DNA of 64,000 nucleotides, from the NCBI RefSeq assembly GCF_030272615.1, contig NC_081415.1, forward strand, positions 599,366,144 through 599,430,143, in the 5' to 3' direction. The translations under genes and the position numbers were made by a program. The notes under the pieces were generated by a model that saw nothing but the letters and a program-made list of their open reading frames with translations, was not told where the DNA came from and searched no databases. Shown piece by piece: positions 20,555 to 33,019 of this stretch. The stretch comes from Cryptomeria japonica (Eukaryota; Streptophyta; Pinopsida; Cupressales; Cupressaceae). Each line of letters starts with the position of its first letter. Positions within the stretch are counted from its first letter, which is position 1.

Positions 20555-23103
20555 GAACTAGGTATTGACCAAGATGTGTGAGGCTAGATGAAAAATGAAA
20601 AGAGTATGGAAGACCAAGAGTTGTATGGAGTGTAGATGAATCTGAGGTGTACTTGCAATGTCCAAAGTGTAAGACCAAGTATGTATGTAGTAGAGTAAGT
20701 GTGACTTCCAAAGAGAGGATAGTTTCTCTTGATGAGGTAAGTTGACCTTGACTCTAAGTAAGACCAAATGAGACCCAAAGGTAAGAAACCTTGATGAGGG
20801 ACCACTTAGCAAAGTGTAGTTGTATGTAGTGTGTTGACAAAGTATGATGAGGACAAGCAAGTGACCTTTTGACTCAAGTTTAGACAAATGTGAATGTAAT
20901 GAGATGTGAAGCAATGATGGACTGTATGAGACCCAAGGACAGGTTGAATGCTAGATGAAACCTGAAGAAACAACCTAGGAAGCTCAAGTATTCCGAAACT
21001 GATTTCTTTTGTTTGCTGGACTGTAAAATTTTTCCAATTTGTGAAGTTGTTGGTTGTGACCAAATCTGAATGTTTGACTTTTTTTCGTGACAAGAGGACA
21101 CAATGTTGTTGAGGACTCAATGTTTGCAAGTGTTTAGACTTCAAAATGACTCCAAGAAAAGTGTGTTGTTTGATGTAAAATGTTTTGCATACACTTGAAG
21201 ACACAAAAGACACAATGTTTTGTTGTTTGGTCTTGAATGTTTTGAATGTTAATGTTTAACATAAGTCAAGCACAATTCTTATGGCTGGCCAAGACAATAG
21301 TTGTTGATCCCACATAGGGTTTTACCCCCGAGGCTACGCTATTCAGAGCGGATACTTAGATGCTTGACCTCACTGGCTCCACCCTCGGCACTCACTTCTC
21401 GGGTCAGCCAAGCATCAGTCCCCATGAAAACTCCCCATGACAAACTTTGTATCTCTACTAAGAACTGTATGTGTGTGGGCCGCTACCAGAGGTCCGACCT
21501 CCTGCCCCAACAACTAGAAGGATTTGGGCCTCTAAAACAAAATGGTGCTAGTAAGGGCATCCGCTCGTGTGGCCATACATGCGGCACTTTCAGCTCTATA
21601 AATACAGAAGGCTTCCAGCCAGTAGGGGCTACGCCCTACAAATGATCAAATAAATTTGATCAAACGGGTTTATGGGGAGACATAGTGTCGGTATGAACTA
21701 ATCAGCACACGTTATCCATAGTTTTCACCATGAATACATTTATTTATAGTGGTTCGGAAGAAGATGGCTTTTCTTTTGCTACCACTTGGGTCGTTCTCTT
21801 CTCACTAGTAGTCCTAATGACCACACGGGAAGACAGGCCCTCTAAAGATTGAACAAAAAGAGCCTATTGCTCAAGACACAAAAGACAATGATTCAATTTT
21901 AGTGCACCAATGGAAGTGTTTGCTAGTCTATGAAAACAAGGCACACAATAAAAATCCAAAAACCCTTGCCAAGGATCTGCAACAAAGATTTATTAGTAGT
22001 TTGGATTGTTTGAAATAATCACCCCTTCCTGCAAGCACACAAGTTAGGTAAATTTTAGATCCAAAAGACTTTGTGAAATAGGGGCCTTCAATAATGCGTT
22101 TTGTTGACCAATTCAAAGATCTGATTCATCATAAAAAAAGACCACCTGTAAAATTTCAAGAGATTTCCAGAAATGTAAGAAAATCCAAAAAATTTGCTAA
22201 TTTGCTCCAAAAATTAATTTTTTATGAAAAATAATAAAAAATTCATATAAAATTCAAAATCGATCCAAAAAATCTTAAATTTTTACTGGAGAGTCTTGAT
22301 GGTCTTCCAAACTTGCACAAAAAATTTTCTACAACAAATCCAAGCAGTTTGTGAGATATGAGTAAAATAATGCAAAACCCTAATTTTCAAAGATCTGATT
22401 TTTGAGGAATGATTTTGCATAAAATTTAAAATAACAAAGAGAATATCCTGTGTATAATTTTGAGATATTTCCAAAAATGTAAGAAAATCCAAAAAATTCG
22501 CTAATTTTCTCTCAAAATTAATTTTTTATGAAAAATCATAAAAAATTCATACAAAATGAAAAATAGATCCAAAAAATTTGAAATTTTTAGTTAATCTTTC
22601 TGATATGTTTCCTGACTTGCACAAAAATTTTTATGTCAAAATTCAAAACGGTTTGTGAGATCTGATCAAAATAAGGAAAAACCCTAATTTTTAAAGATCC
22701 AATTTTTAGGGAAATATTTTGCATCAAAATTAAAGTCACAAAGAATAGATCCTATGTATAATTATGAGAGATTTCCAAAAATATCAGAAAATCTAAAAAA
22801 TTCTCTCATTTGCTCTCAAAATTAATTTTTTATAAAAAATCATAAAAAATTCATAGAAAATGAAAATGTGCTCCAAAAATTCTGAATTTTGGCTTGAGAG
22901 CTCCTGATACTTTCTTCAACCTGCAAAAAAAATTTGGTGCAAAATTTCCTACCCGTTTGTGAGATATGATCGAATCTCTCCAAGATCTTGATTTTGTGTT
23001 CAAAACCCTAGCTGCACAAGGTTATTCTCCAAATTGTTTTACAAAATAGCAATATAGGGTTAGAAAAATCTGCAAAAAAAACATAGATCTAAGAAAAATC
23101 CAT
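20555..23103 (-). other. Leader of element A
   Basis: About 2.5 kb between primer site and gag without a supported coding frame. A GC-rich block at about 21300-21650 aligns with B at 24200-24545; inside it a stretch of roughly 65 bases (TACTAAGAACTGTATG onward) appears identical in both. The part nearest the primer site (22140-22980) is a tandem repeat absent from B. The GCGTCTGTGT array of B (24820-25010) has no counterpart here. Confidence 0.7.
22140..22980 (-). repeat. Tandem repeat of about 303 bp in leader of A
   Basis: Three diverged units are visible; the mark TTTCCARAAATRTMAGAAAA recurs at about 22160, 22463 and 22766, followed by AATTAATTTTTTAT and AAAAAATTCATA. Each unit also carries a GTTTGTGAGAT...GAT segment. 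Spacing is regular at about 303 bases. Confidence 0.8.
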
Positions 23104-23121
23104 GTCCCACGGGGCGTGCCA
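23104..23121 (-). other. Primer-binding site of element A
   Basis: The minus strand reads TGGCACGCCCCGTGGGAC, three T residues after the 5' LTR end. It differs from the sites of B and D by one or two bases. Confidence 0.8.
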
Positions 23122-23124
23122 AAA

Positions 23125-23932
23125 TGTTTATGGTGAAAATGGATAACAATAATAACAATATTGAAAGGCTAAATGAATTCAACCACTAAACCCTAGCCTA
23201 ACAATCAACAAAGATCCACCATAACATATGAAGATTACCTAAGACAATGCAAATCAAATGAAATCACAAAGATTATACCATCACATGTCCAATAGGGTTT
23301 TGATCTCCATTCTTCCTATCTCCATTGATCTTGCTTGATATATTTGCTCTCAGATTTTTATATGCACAAGAGCTCAACAAAGAACGGAATGTGGTTGCAA
23401 GTAGGATCATAGTGTAGCAAGTTGCATGAAAGATCATTAGCATGAGTGATTAGAATGCATAAAATGATTAGGATCATTAGGGTTTGATAATGAAGAAAGC
23501 ATCTTCTTAAATAGAAGACACAATATGAAATGGAGGGTTAAGATTGAGAGGTGTAAAAAGAGAGGTCGGCTAGGATTAGAGGGTAGGTAAAAGAAATAAT
23601 AAAATAATGAAAGGGGTAGGTAGTGTATGAATTAAGAGATGAATGACATGTGTCATGGGTAGAAAAGGTTAATGAATTAATTAAATAAATAAAGATTTAT
23701 TTAATTAATAGAAGAAGTAAGATAATTAAATAAATAAGATATTTATTTAATTTAGGAAAAGGATAATTTAAATAAATAAATGTATTTATTTAAATGAGAA
23801 ATAAGGCTAGAAGAGGATAAATGAATTAATTAAATAAATAAAGATTTATTTAATTAATAGAAGACTTAGGCTTAGATAATTAAATAAATAAAATATTTAT
23901 TTAATTAGACTGGACAATTTTAGGTGTCTACA
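23125..23932 (-). repeat. 5' LTR of element A
   Basis: 808 bp, same length as the 3' LTR and about 99.4 per cent identical by eye. It is followed on the plus strand by ACTTC (23933-23937), the right copy of the target duplication, after which the leader of B resumes. Confidence 0.95.
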
Positions 23933-23937
23933 ACTTC

Positions 23938-25496
23938 AATTGGTGCACTAAAATTGAATCATTGTCTTTTGTGTCTTGAGCAATAGGCTCTTTTTGTTTA
24001 ATCTTTAGAGGGCCTATCTCCCCGTGTGGTCATTAGGACTACTAGTGGGGAGAGAACGACCCAAGTGGTAGCAAAAGAAAAGCCATCTTCTTCCAAACCA
24101 CTATAAATAATTGTATCCATGGTGAAAACTATGGATAACATGTGCTAATTAGTTCATACTGACACTATGTCTCCCCATAAACCCATTTGATCAAATTTAT
24201 TGATCATTTGTAGGGCATAACCCCTACCGGCTGGGAGCCTTCTGTATTTACAGAGCTGAAAGTGTTGCATGTATGACCACATGAGCAGATGCCCTTACTA
24301 GCACCTTTTTGTTTTAGAAGCCAAAATCCTTCTAGTTGTTGAGGCAGGAGGTCGGACCTCTGGTAGCGGCCCACACACATACAGTTCTTAGTAGAGATAC
24401 AAAGTTTGCCATGAGGAGTTTTCGTAGGGACTGATGCTTGGCTGCCTCGAGAAGTGAGTGTCGAGGGTGGAGCCAGTGGAGTCAAGCATCTAAGTATCCA
24501 CTTTGAATAGCGTAGCCTCGGGGGAAACTCCATGTGGGATCAACAACTATTGTCTTGGCCAGCTATAAGAATTGTGCTTGACTTATTTTGAACAATCAAA
24601 CATTCAAGACCAAACAGCAAACATTGTGTCTTTTGTGTCTTCAAGTGTATGCAAAACAATTTTACATCAAACAACACACTTGTTTTTGAGTCATTTTGGG
24701 AGTCTAAACACTTGCAAACATTGAGTCTTCATCAACACTATGTCCTCTTGTCATGAAAAACGGTCAAACATTCAGATTTGGTCACAACAATAACTTCACA
24801 AATAGGAAAAATTGCACAAAGTTTGCAGAAGTGCGTCTGTGTCTGATAGAATAGCGTCTGTGTCATACAACCACGTCTGTGAAGGGCAGAAACACGTCTG
24901 TGTCTTTTGAGCAACATTGCAACATCTCAAAAACGTGTCTATGTCTTACAAAACCACGTTTGTATCCTTTAAGCGCGTCTGTGAAGTATATAGGCACGTC
25001 TATGTTCAGGGTTGAAAACTTTCATAATTTAGCAAACAAGAACAGTTAATTTCAGACTTATTGAGCTTCTTAGGTTATCTCTCTGGGGTTTTCATCTAGC
25101 ATTCAACCTGTCTTTGGGTCTCACAAAGTCCATCATTGCTTTACACCTTGCATTACATTCACATTTGTCTAAACTTGAGTCAAAAGGTCACTTGCTTGTC
25201 CTCATCATACTTTGTCAACACACTACATACAACAACATTTTGCTAAGTGGTCCCTCATCAAGGTCTATCACCTTTGGGTCTCATTTGGTCTTACTTAGAG
25301 AAAAGTTTAACTTACCTCATCAAGAGAAACTATCCTCTCTTTGGAAGCCACACCTACTCTACTACATACATACATGGTCTTACACTTTGGACATTGCAAG
25401 TACACCTCAGATTCATTTACATTTCATCCAACTCTTGGTCTTCCATACTCTTTCCATTTTCATCTAGTCTCACACATCTTGGTCAATACCTAGTTC
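23938..25496 (+). other. Leader of element B, second part
   Basis: Continuation of the B leader after insertion A. It contains the GC-rich block shared with A (24200-24545), then a second GCGTCTGTGT array at about 24827-25010 with at least seven copies (GCGTCTGTGTC, ACGTCTGTG, GCGTCTGTGAAG, ACGTCTATG). The array is exactly what A lacks: flanking GGAAAAATT and AGCAAACAA words are adjacent in A. No coding frame precedes the gag ATG at 25497 with confidence. Confidence 0.7.
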
Positions 25497-27199
25497 ATGG
25501 TTGAAACCCATTTACAAAAATCTAGGAGAGAAACTAAAGAGGCTCAAGAGTCCGCAAACATGAGTTCTTATGAGTATGACAATGATATCTTTTTCAATTC
25601 TGATCATACTACATTACCTGGCATGGATGCCTATAGAAACATTCCAAATGTTGAGAACATGGACACTACAACAACAATGATACACACAATGACAATATGG
25701 ACAACTTCTCCGTACATTCAGCAGAAGTGGAAGACACCATTATGAATCCCCATTTCAATAGATTGGTTGGGGAAATAATGAGGAGGGATAGACAATATTT
25801 CTTACAAGTGATGGCACAAAGTGGAGCCAAGATACCTCATGATTTTGACATGTCTCAAATAATGGAAAATCGACCTTTGCAACAAACTCACTCCAACATG
25901 GATCAAAGGAGGCCTAATAGTGGAGGCAATAGAGGACCACATATGGTGCCTGAATCACCATCATCTTTGTTTTAAAAACCAGAGGTCCCTTACACACATG
26001 GTCAAACATACGATACTCACCTTCGCAGACCATTATGGAGGTCTTATGCAGAAAAATATGCTCAATCACATATCAATGCTAAGGATCAACCCCCAAAGCA
26101 ATTGGATATTCAAAGGCATGCTCAAAATTTGTACACAAGGAAACCCCGCATCAAATTTGGGGGCAACACACTAGAACAAACTCATGATATTCCTATAGAG
26201 TATGGTATACATGGACAAAGAAGATATTCCATTCCTCACCATGACTCTATACCAAGTGGTCCTTATGCGCATATGCAACATCATTATAGACCTCCTCCAT
26301 ATGAACATGTGTATGATCAATACCATCCATATATGCAACATGCTCCTCCTCCACCCAGTGGTTCAGGCATGGGGTATGGTCCAAGGAGTCGGTCTCCACT
26401 GAAGAGCAATTTGGAACAACAAATCAAGGACTTACAAAAGAAAATGGAGGACGTAAATACACCGAAGCCAACATACACAATGAGAGACATATGTCCTTAT
26501 CCATTTGACAAGAGCATTCCAATGCCTCCTTTTCCTACACATTTCGTGACACCTAAGTTTGATAAGTATAGAGGAAAAGGGGATCCTAAGACACACATAA
26601 GATAGTTTTTCACAACTTGCATTGAGGTAGCATCAGAAGAGACATATTTAATGAGATTATTCCCACAAAGCTTAGGTGATCAAGCTATGGAATGGTTCTC
26701 CCAACTTCCACCTGGTATTAAGTCATGGGGTGACCTAGCTGAGGCATTTATCCAACATTTCTCATACAACATAGAGATAGACATATCAGTCACTACTTTG
26801 TGCAACACCAAACAAAAGGATGGAGAATCTTTTTCATCATTTTTACAAAGATGGAGAAATCTAGCCAGCAGATGCTCTTGTGAAATTCCACAAAAACAAA
26901 TGGTAGAAATGTTCACCCAGAATGTTAACAAGAACATTGGTTATGACCTAAGAAAAGCTTTTTTGTCCTCCTTCAAGGACGTCATTGAAAAAGGATTAGC
27001 AACATAGAAGGTCCTAATTGAACAAGGAGTCATTAAGATATTCAAGGAAAACAAAGATGACTATAAAGGAAAAGATAAACCAAGATTTTGGAACAAAAAC
27101 AAGAACACAGTCAATGATGGTGTTGTTGATGCCAATACAGTACGACCCAAAATTATTTTTTCTGGATCAAGCTCTATAAAAAATCAAGTAAATACTTAA
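25497..27199 (+). pseudogene. Gag of element B, decayed
   Basis: Homologous along its length to the A gag (start MVETHLQKSRRETKEA). It is broken by a frameshift near 25700, TAA at 25973, TAG near 26603 (A has Gln) and TAG near 27005 (A has Glu). The gag core (MRLFPQSLGDQAMEWF, FLQRWRNLASRC) is at about 26651-26900. After the last codons that match the A gag end, B reads on in frame into the protease region, with TAA at about 27197 as a further break, showing that gag and pro were originally one frame. Confidence 0.85.
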
Positions 27200-29122
27200 A
27201 CAACTTCCAAATCACGAAAGAAGTACACCCCATTGGGAGAACCACTTGAGTCAGTTTTCAAGAAGCTAGTGGCAAACAAAGTAATCACAATTCTAGATTT
27301 TCCTCCATATGAACCAAAGGTCAAACCAAATTGGTGGAATGATGATGAGTATTGTGAATTTCATAAGAGCAAGGGTCATAAAATAGGAAATCATCATCGA
27401 ATGAAGAACATCATACAAGATCTTATTGATAGAGGTGGCATTGAGATTGAGGGACACTCATCCAATCAAGAACATGAGATGTTTAAGGAACCATTCCCAA
27501 AACATGACAAGGGAAAAGATAAAGCCACAGATGACCAAACCAACTATACCTGAGCATCCTATAACTATGATTCAACTATCAATCACATTTCGATGGACAA
27601 TTATGTCTCTACCATTATCATCAAGGACAAAACGCCCGAGAATTCTACCCAAAGACCCAAAATTGTCCTAAAAGGCATTGGATCTTTTTCCAAACCTACC
27701 TCTGAATGTCATGTCACAACTCATCGAGGTAAATTCACTTTGCAAGGTGCTCCAGCTAAAAACACTGCTTCCTCATCAACCAAGCCTGAGTATGACCTTG
27801 TAGAACAATTAGGGAAGACACCCGCACTCATCTCCATTCTTGAGCTCTTACACATATCCCCTGCACATAAAGCCATTCTTGACAAAACTTTGAGAGACAC
27901 TTCCATCCCTACTGATATGAACTTGGACCAGTTTCAAGCCATGGTGGGATACCTTTCCGTTCCACACTCCCTTACATTCATAGAAGCCGATGATGCCTCC
28001 GTAAGTTAGCCACATAATGCACCATTACACATTGAAGCCTTCATACACAAACATTGAATAAAATGAGTCCTGATAGATGGAGGAGAAGGTCTAAACATTT
28101 GTACATTGAGCACTATTAAACAATTGGGATATTCTGATAAAGCTGTGAATTCTACAAACAAAATTACCATCAAGGCATATGATGATAAAGAGCATTCATC
28201 CAAAGGCACAGTCACCTTACCTCTCAGAGTTGGGCCAGTTACAAAGGATGTAGTTTGTCAAGTCCTAGACCTAGATCTCACATATAATATATTACTAGGA
28301 TGTCCTTGGATTCATGAAATGAGGGTAGTCCCATCTACATATCACCAATGCATCAAGTTTCCTCACAATGGAGTTGAAATAACAGTTAATGGAGATCCTA
28401 ATCCATTCATATACTGCAATAACTTGAGACCGAAAACTGAGACAATCATTCCAAGTAATCGGGAAGCTATTCCTTCTTCTACATACATTGATCCTGAGTC
28501 ATTAAAACCTTCGACATCAAAACAAGGTGAACTTAAAGGGAAATTCCAGGACAAGGGCATGGGTGAATACACTTTGAGTCAAACCATGTACTTACAACAA
28601 GTCATGAGTTCACCAAAAGAATATGGAAGACCACATCCTAATAAGCAGGTATCTATCATTATACTCAAATGGGACCCTACTATCTTTCAAAGATGGGGTG
28701 AACTGGAAGAGGAAGACTTATACAAAATGCTTTACAAAGACCTTGAAAATGATACACGGGATCATATCAACATACGATGTGAGAAGTATGGCAAAGGGTT
28801 CAAGATTCTACAAAAATTTGGGTATGATGGAAAAAGCCCTCTTGGCTTAAGAAAAGAAGGCATCATTGAACCTTTACAACCTGAATTGACATTCAAAAAG
28901 GAATGCTCGAAGGAACTTGGTTTCATGACTTCCAAGATTCATACTCAAACGACAAAAGAAGCATTACAAATCAAAGCTGCCAAAATTCAACAAGAGAATT
29001 GCTATTCCACAGACTCCAACGAATGGGAATGGGGTTCAGACAAATCCTCTAGTGACTACGAGCTCACCGAGACATTCAGAGAGCTAGATAAACCCACAGA
29101 AGAAGAGGAATTTTATGAATAA
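27200..29122 (+). pseudogene. Zinc knuckle, protease and G-patch region of B, decayed
   Basis: Order: knuckle (YCEFHKSKGHK at about 27350), linker, protease active site at about 28066-28095, NILLGCPWIH near 28286, then a G-patch-like motif at about 28781-28872 (EKYGKGFKILQKFGYDGK, then GLRKEGIIEPLQP). Stops at 27551, 28007, 28054 and 28063 break the frame. The active-site motif reads DGGEG where A has DGGAG, an additional likely inactivating change. The 338-codon stretch 28106-29122 is open. G-patches bind nucleic acid or helicases and also occur next to the protease of betaretroviruses. The region from the G-patch on is missing from A. Confidence 0.82.
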
Positions 29123-29875
29123 TTCAAAGTTGGTCAAGAAACAATCCCGGAGGATCCCATACAGTCCTTGCCTCTAAGTCCTAGGTTGAAATCACATAGA
29201 ATGAGAACACCTGTCCTAGAATGCACTACTAGTGATGATAATTTGGATTCGTTCACAATCGAGACTTATGAGGAGAGTGCCAACGATGACCTTGATAACT
29301 ACCTCGACATACCTGAATATAATTGCATCTTAACTCTTAGCCCTGCTAACTACAAAGAAATCAAAGGCCTTCCCCTTGTTCACTACCAACTTATTGACTG
29401 GGACCATGAAGGACCTGCACAGTTTGACACATTCCAAAATGATGAAGCCTTTCTTGACTATCTTGGCATACGAGAGGATCTTCCCCCTGGGGACCATAAA
29501 GCGGGATACACTATAGAACTCAACAGCGTGGCATATTTTGGTGAGGGTGTCGGACCTTCCAATCACAAAAATATAAAAATTAAAACAAAACAAGGGTCTT
29601 ATGGAGAAAACCACACTCTGGCGCTGTCTGACCCCAAAAAAGTAAAAAGAAAGGACGTATCTGAGGGCGAAAACCTCTCTGAGGCACTCGAAGATGGAAG
29701 GCTCGACATTCTCCCAGCATCATATGAGGAAAAGTCATCCATGTTGGTAGAGGAGACTATCAGAACAAACATTGGCACAGAAGAAGTTCCACACAACATA
29801 TTCCTGGCTCAATCTTTGACAAAGTCAAAAAGGTCAAAATTCATAAGTTTCTTCACGGAATGACAAATCAACTTT
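29123..29875 (+). pseudogene. Acidic linker between protease and RT of B
   Basis: Follows the TAA at 29120 in frame and stays open at 29168-29863. The predicted product is acidic and has no recognisable catalytic motif (ECTTSDDNLDSF, LPLVHYQLIDWDHEG, HNIFLAQSLTKSKR). Similar linkers before RT are usual in Tat elements. It ends at a TGA near 29861, then continues into RT with FAWSYVDMPGLDPD. Confidence 0.65.
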
Positions 29876-30740
29876 GCATGGTCATACGTTGATATGCCTG
29901 GATTGGATCCAGATTTGGTAATGCACCATTTGACAGTTAAACCAGGGGCAAAGCCAGTGAAACAAAAATTAAGAAAGATGCATCCACAAGTCGCATTATT
30001 AGTCAAAGTAGAGCTTGAGAAATGATTGGATGTTGGATTCATATGCCCAATTTATTATCCTAAATGGATCTCCAACTTAGTGTCTGTCAGTAAACTAGAT
30101 CATAGTATCAGAATATGTACAAATTTTAGAGACATCAACAAAGCTTGTCCTAAGGATGATTTTCCGTTACCAAATATTGACTTGATTGTCAATCTCACAA
30201 CAGGTCATGCGATGTTATCTTTGATGGATGGATTCTCTGGTTACAATCAAATAAAAATTGCATCTAAGGATCAGCACAAAATGACATTTACTTGTCATTG
30301 GGGAACCTTCTACTGGAATGTCATGCCCTTTGGGCTAAAAAATGCAGGCACTACATATCAAAGAGCCATGACTACTATCTTTCATGATCTCATGCACGTC
30401 ACTGTGGAAGATTATGTTGACGACCTCTTGGGCAAATCAATAGATAGAGATACACATTTGGACATACTTTCAGTCGTCTTTGATCGGTTAGAAAAATATA
30501 AAGTAAGATTAAGCCCCAAGAAATGTGTCTTTGGAGTGACCTCCGGGAAGCTCCTAAGATTCATTGTCTCAAAAACAGGAATCGAAGTTGATCCAGCAAA
30601 AGTCAAGGCTATCTTAGAGATGCAACCACCAAGAAATATTAGTCAACTTTGATCTTTGCAAGGGAGACTTCAATCCATATGAAGATTCATAGCACAAATT
30701 GCAGATAAGTGTAATCCCTTTTAGCACTTGCTACATAAAA
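29876..30740 (+). pseudogene. Reverse transcriptase of element B, decayed
   Basis: Copies element RNA into DNA. Visible motifs: FAWSYVDMPGLDP, KLRKMHPQ, ICTNFRDINKACPKDDFPLP, LMDGFSGYNQIKI, MPFGLKNAGTTYQRAM, the catalytic YVDD (about 30416-30427), and KKCVFGVTSGKLL. Breaks include a TGA near 30022, TGA near 30650, TGA near 30677 and TAG near 30721. The motif set, especially GFSGYNQI and FGVTSGKLLRFIVS, is that of Tat-lineage Ty3/gypsy elements. Confidence 0.88.
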
Positions 30741-31260
30741 ACATCAAATTCAAATGGGATGATAACTGTCAACAGGCTTTCCAGATACTCAAAGATTATC
30801 TTCTAAATCTGCCAGTTTTGAATGCCACCAGTTCCAGATCAACCTCTATTACTATACATATCAGCTACTTCAACAGCACTGGGGGCACTCTTAGCACAAC
30901 AAGTTGCTGAGGGCAAAGAAAAGGCAGTATACTATATCAGTCGCACATTGGTGGGATATGAGCTAAACTACAAACCGATTGAGCGTGCATGTCTCGCTGT
31001 GGTCTTTGCTTCACAGAAATTACGACATTACATGCTAACTCATAAGACTAAGTTGGTTGCAAGGATTGATCCATTGAAATACCTTCTCAATAAAGCAACA
31101 CTTACTGGGTGACTAGCCAAATGGGTGATGATCTTGAGTGAATTCGACATTGAGTATGTGGATAGAAAAGCAATAAAAGGACAAGCCATTGTAGATCAGT
31201 TAGCAGATGCCCCCATGATAGATGATGTTTCTCTAATTTCAGAATTTCCAGATGAATCCA
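30741..31260 (+). pseudogene. First (retroviral-type) RNase H of B, decayed
   Basis: After RT the frame shifts at about 30825 and continues as MPPVPDQPLLLYIS, then AVYYISRTLVGYELNY, IERACLAVVFASQKL and AKWVMILSEFDIEYV. At the position of the first catalytic Asp the sequence reads LYISATSTALGALL without Asp, so this domain may already have been inactive. A TGA at about 31111 adds a break. RIDPLKYLL keeps a later conserved Asp. Confidence 0.75.
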
Positions 31261-31640
31261 TTTTAACAGTGTCGCATGCAAAGCCATGGCAACTATACTT
31301 TGATGGCTCATACAAATAGAATGGGGCAGGAGTGGGCATCCTCTTCATAACTCCTCAAGGGGATTCTATACCAAAATCATATCGATTATCATTTCCCTGC
31401 ACTAATAACATAGAAGAATACGAGGCATTAACAACTGGATTACGAATAGCAGTTCAGTGGAAGATCCAAGAACTTCAAGTTTGGGGATTCTCAGCTTGTA
31501 ATTTGTCAAGCAACTAATGACTACCAAACAAAGGATGAGAAATTAATGCCTTAAAAAAGAATGGTGGATGACCTAAAACAACATTTCATGAAGTTAGACT
31601 TTGAGTAGATACCAAGAGAGCAGAATCGAGCCGCAGATGC
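31261..31640 (+). pseudogene. Second (archaeal-type) RNase H of B, decayed
   Basis: WQLYFDGSYK, stop, NGAGVGILFITPQGDS, FPCTNNIEEYEALTTGL and, after a frameshift near 31485, GDSQLVICQATNDYQTK. The three acidic positions (FDG, EEYEA, GDSQ) are all present. An additional RNase H of this kind between RNase H and integrase is a hallmark of the Tat lineage. TAG at about 31317 and the shift break it. It ends in REQNRAADAMATIA, typical of this domain's C-terminus. Confidence 0.82.
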
Positions 31641-33019
31641 CATGGCTACAATTGCTTCACTGATTGATCTACCTCTGAATGAGACCTGCTATGAGTTCTT
31701 GGTGGATAACCTTTTGTTTCCTTCATATGAAATTACTCCTACTGAGATAATATGTGTCATCGGTCCTAAGTCCCAGTTATATGGTTCTATTTTCACATAC
31801 CTTCGTGATAATACCTTTCCTCTTGACCTATCCAATAAGCAACATTGCACTTTCATTCGCCAATCTTCTCGATACGTCATTTTAGCCGATATCCTATATC
31901 GTCAAGGTCTAGATGGCACTCTTCTTAGATGTTTAGAAAGCGATGAAGCTCAGATTGCGTTATGTGAAGTACATGAAGGGATATGTGGTCCACATTCTAG
32001 TGGTCCTACCTTAGCCAAGAAACTCATCAGGACTGGATATTACTGGCCCAATATGGAAAAAGGCTCATATCAGTTTGTCAAGAAATGTAAGCAGTGTCAA
32101 CTTCATGGAGACCTCATTCATGCGCCAGCACAAGAACTTCAACCAATTACGACTCCTTGGCCCTTTTGTCAATGGGGACTCGATCTCATAGGAAAGATTC
32201 ACCCTCCATCTTCCAACGGTCATAAATTCATAATCACTGCCACAGAGTATTTCACAAAATGGATCGAAGCCGTGCCTCTCACACAAGTCACTGGAAAAAA
32301 ATTGCTACATTCATTCTCAACTATATCATTTGTCGATACGGTATTCCTGTTTCCATCATCATAGATAACGGGTGTCCCTTCAAAAATTAGGATGTTTGTG
32401 AACTCTGTGACCGCTTCCATATTACCCATTGTTTCTCCACACCATATTACCCCCAAGGTAATGGTCAAGCTGAGGCGTGTAATAAAACAATCCTTAAAAT
32501 CTTAAAAAAGACAATCACGACATTGGTCGTAATTGGCATATCCAACTTAATCCCACACTTTGGGCCTACCGCACACCTATAGGAGCTACACCCTATTCAC
32601 TTGTCTACGACATTGAAGCTATCTTGCCTATTGAGGTCGAGTTACCCTCTTTATGAGTCTCTTTGCAAAACATTATCAGTGATGAAGACTACAGGGTCTC
32701 TCGAATACTAGAACTTGAACTATTGGATAAACAAAGAAAACTTGCTTTTAATCATCTCAAGGTTTATCAACACCAAATGAGTCGTAGTTACAATCATAAA
32801 GTGAAGGCTTGCACATTTGAGGTAGGTGACTTGGTTCTCAGAGAAAATCCTAAAAATCAACAAGAGAGAGAGAAGAAGGGCAAATTTTAACCAAATTGGC
32901 TTGGCCCTTACATCATTATAGCAGCCTATAGATCTGGTGCATATCAATTCTCAACCATAGAGGGTGAACCTTTGGAGGATCCCATCAATAGCATGCACCT
33001 TCGCAAGTTTTACACATAG
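31641..33019 (+). pseudogene. Integrase of element B, decayed
   Basis: Inserts element DNA into the chromosome. The HHCC finger is visible (HEGICGPH near 31970, CKQC near 32090), then the catalytic core WGLDLIG (32173), IIIDNGCPFKN (about 32355, shifted frame) and YYPQGNGQAEACNKT (about 32446). The C-terminal part is CTFEVGDLVLREN, WLGPYIIIAAY and INSMHLRKFYT, ending at the TAG at 33017. Frameshifts lie near 32320 and 32480-32660, and there are stops at 32655 and 32887. No chromodomain follows, as expected for Tat. Confidence 0.87.

Larger units (their letters stand above)
12578..23932 (-). mobile_element. Non-autonomous Tat-like element A, nested in B
   Basis: Two 808-bp LTRs (12578-13385 and 23125-23932), TG...CA ends, and ACTTC on both sides (12573-12577 and 23933-23937) define a complete insertion of 11,355 bp into the leader of B. 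It has a primer site, leader, gag, zinc knuckle and protease, then a novel segment joined to the integrase C-terminus, and an antisense PMD gene remnant. RT, both RNases H and the integrase catalytic core are absent, so any mobility would have to be supplied in trans. The LTRs differ at about 5 of 808 positions by eye, so insertion was recent compared with B. Confidence 0.95.

Noticed and set aside
24204-24533. Antisense 110-codon frame shared by leaders of A and B as a protein gene
   Set aside because: By eye at least 16 residue changes against few silent ones between the copies; no sign of selection on protein.
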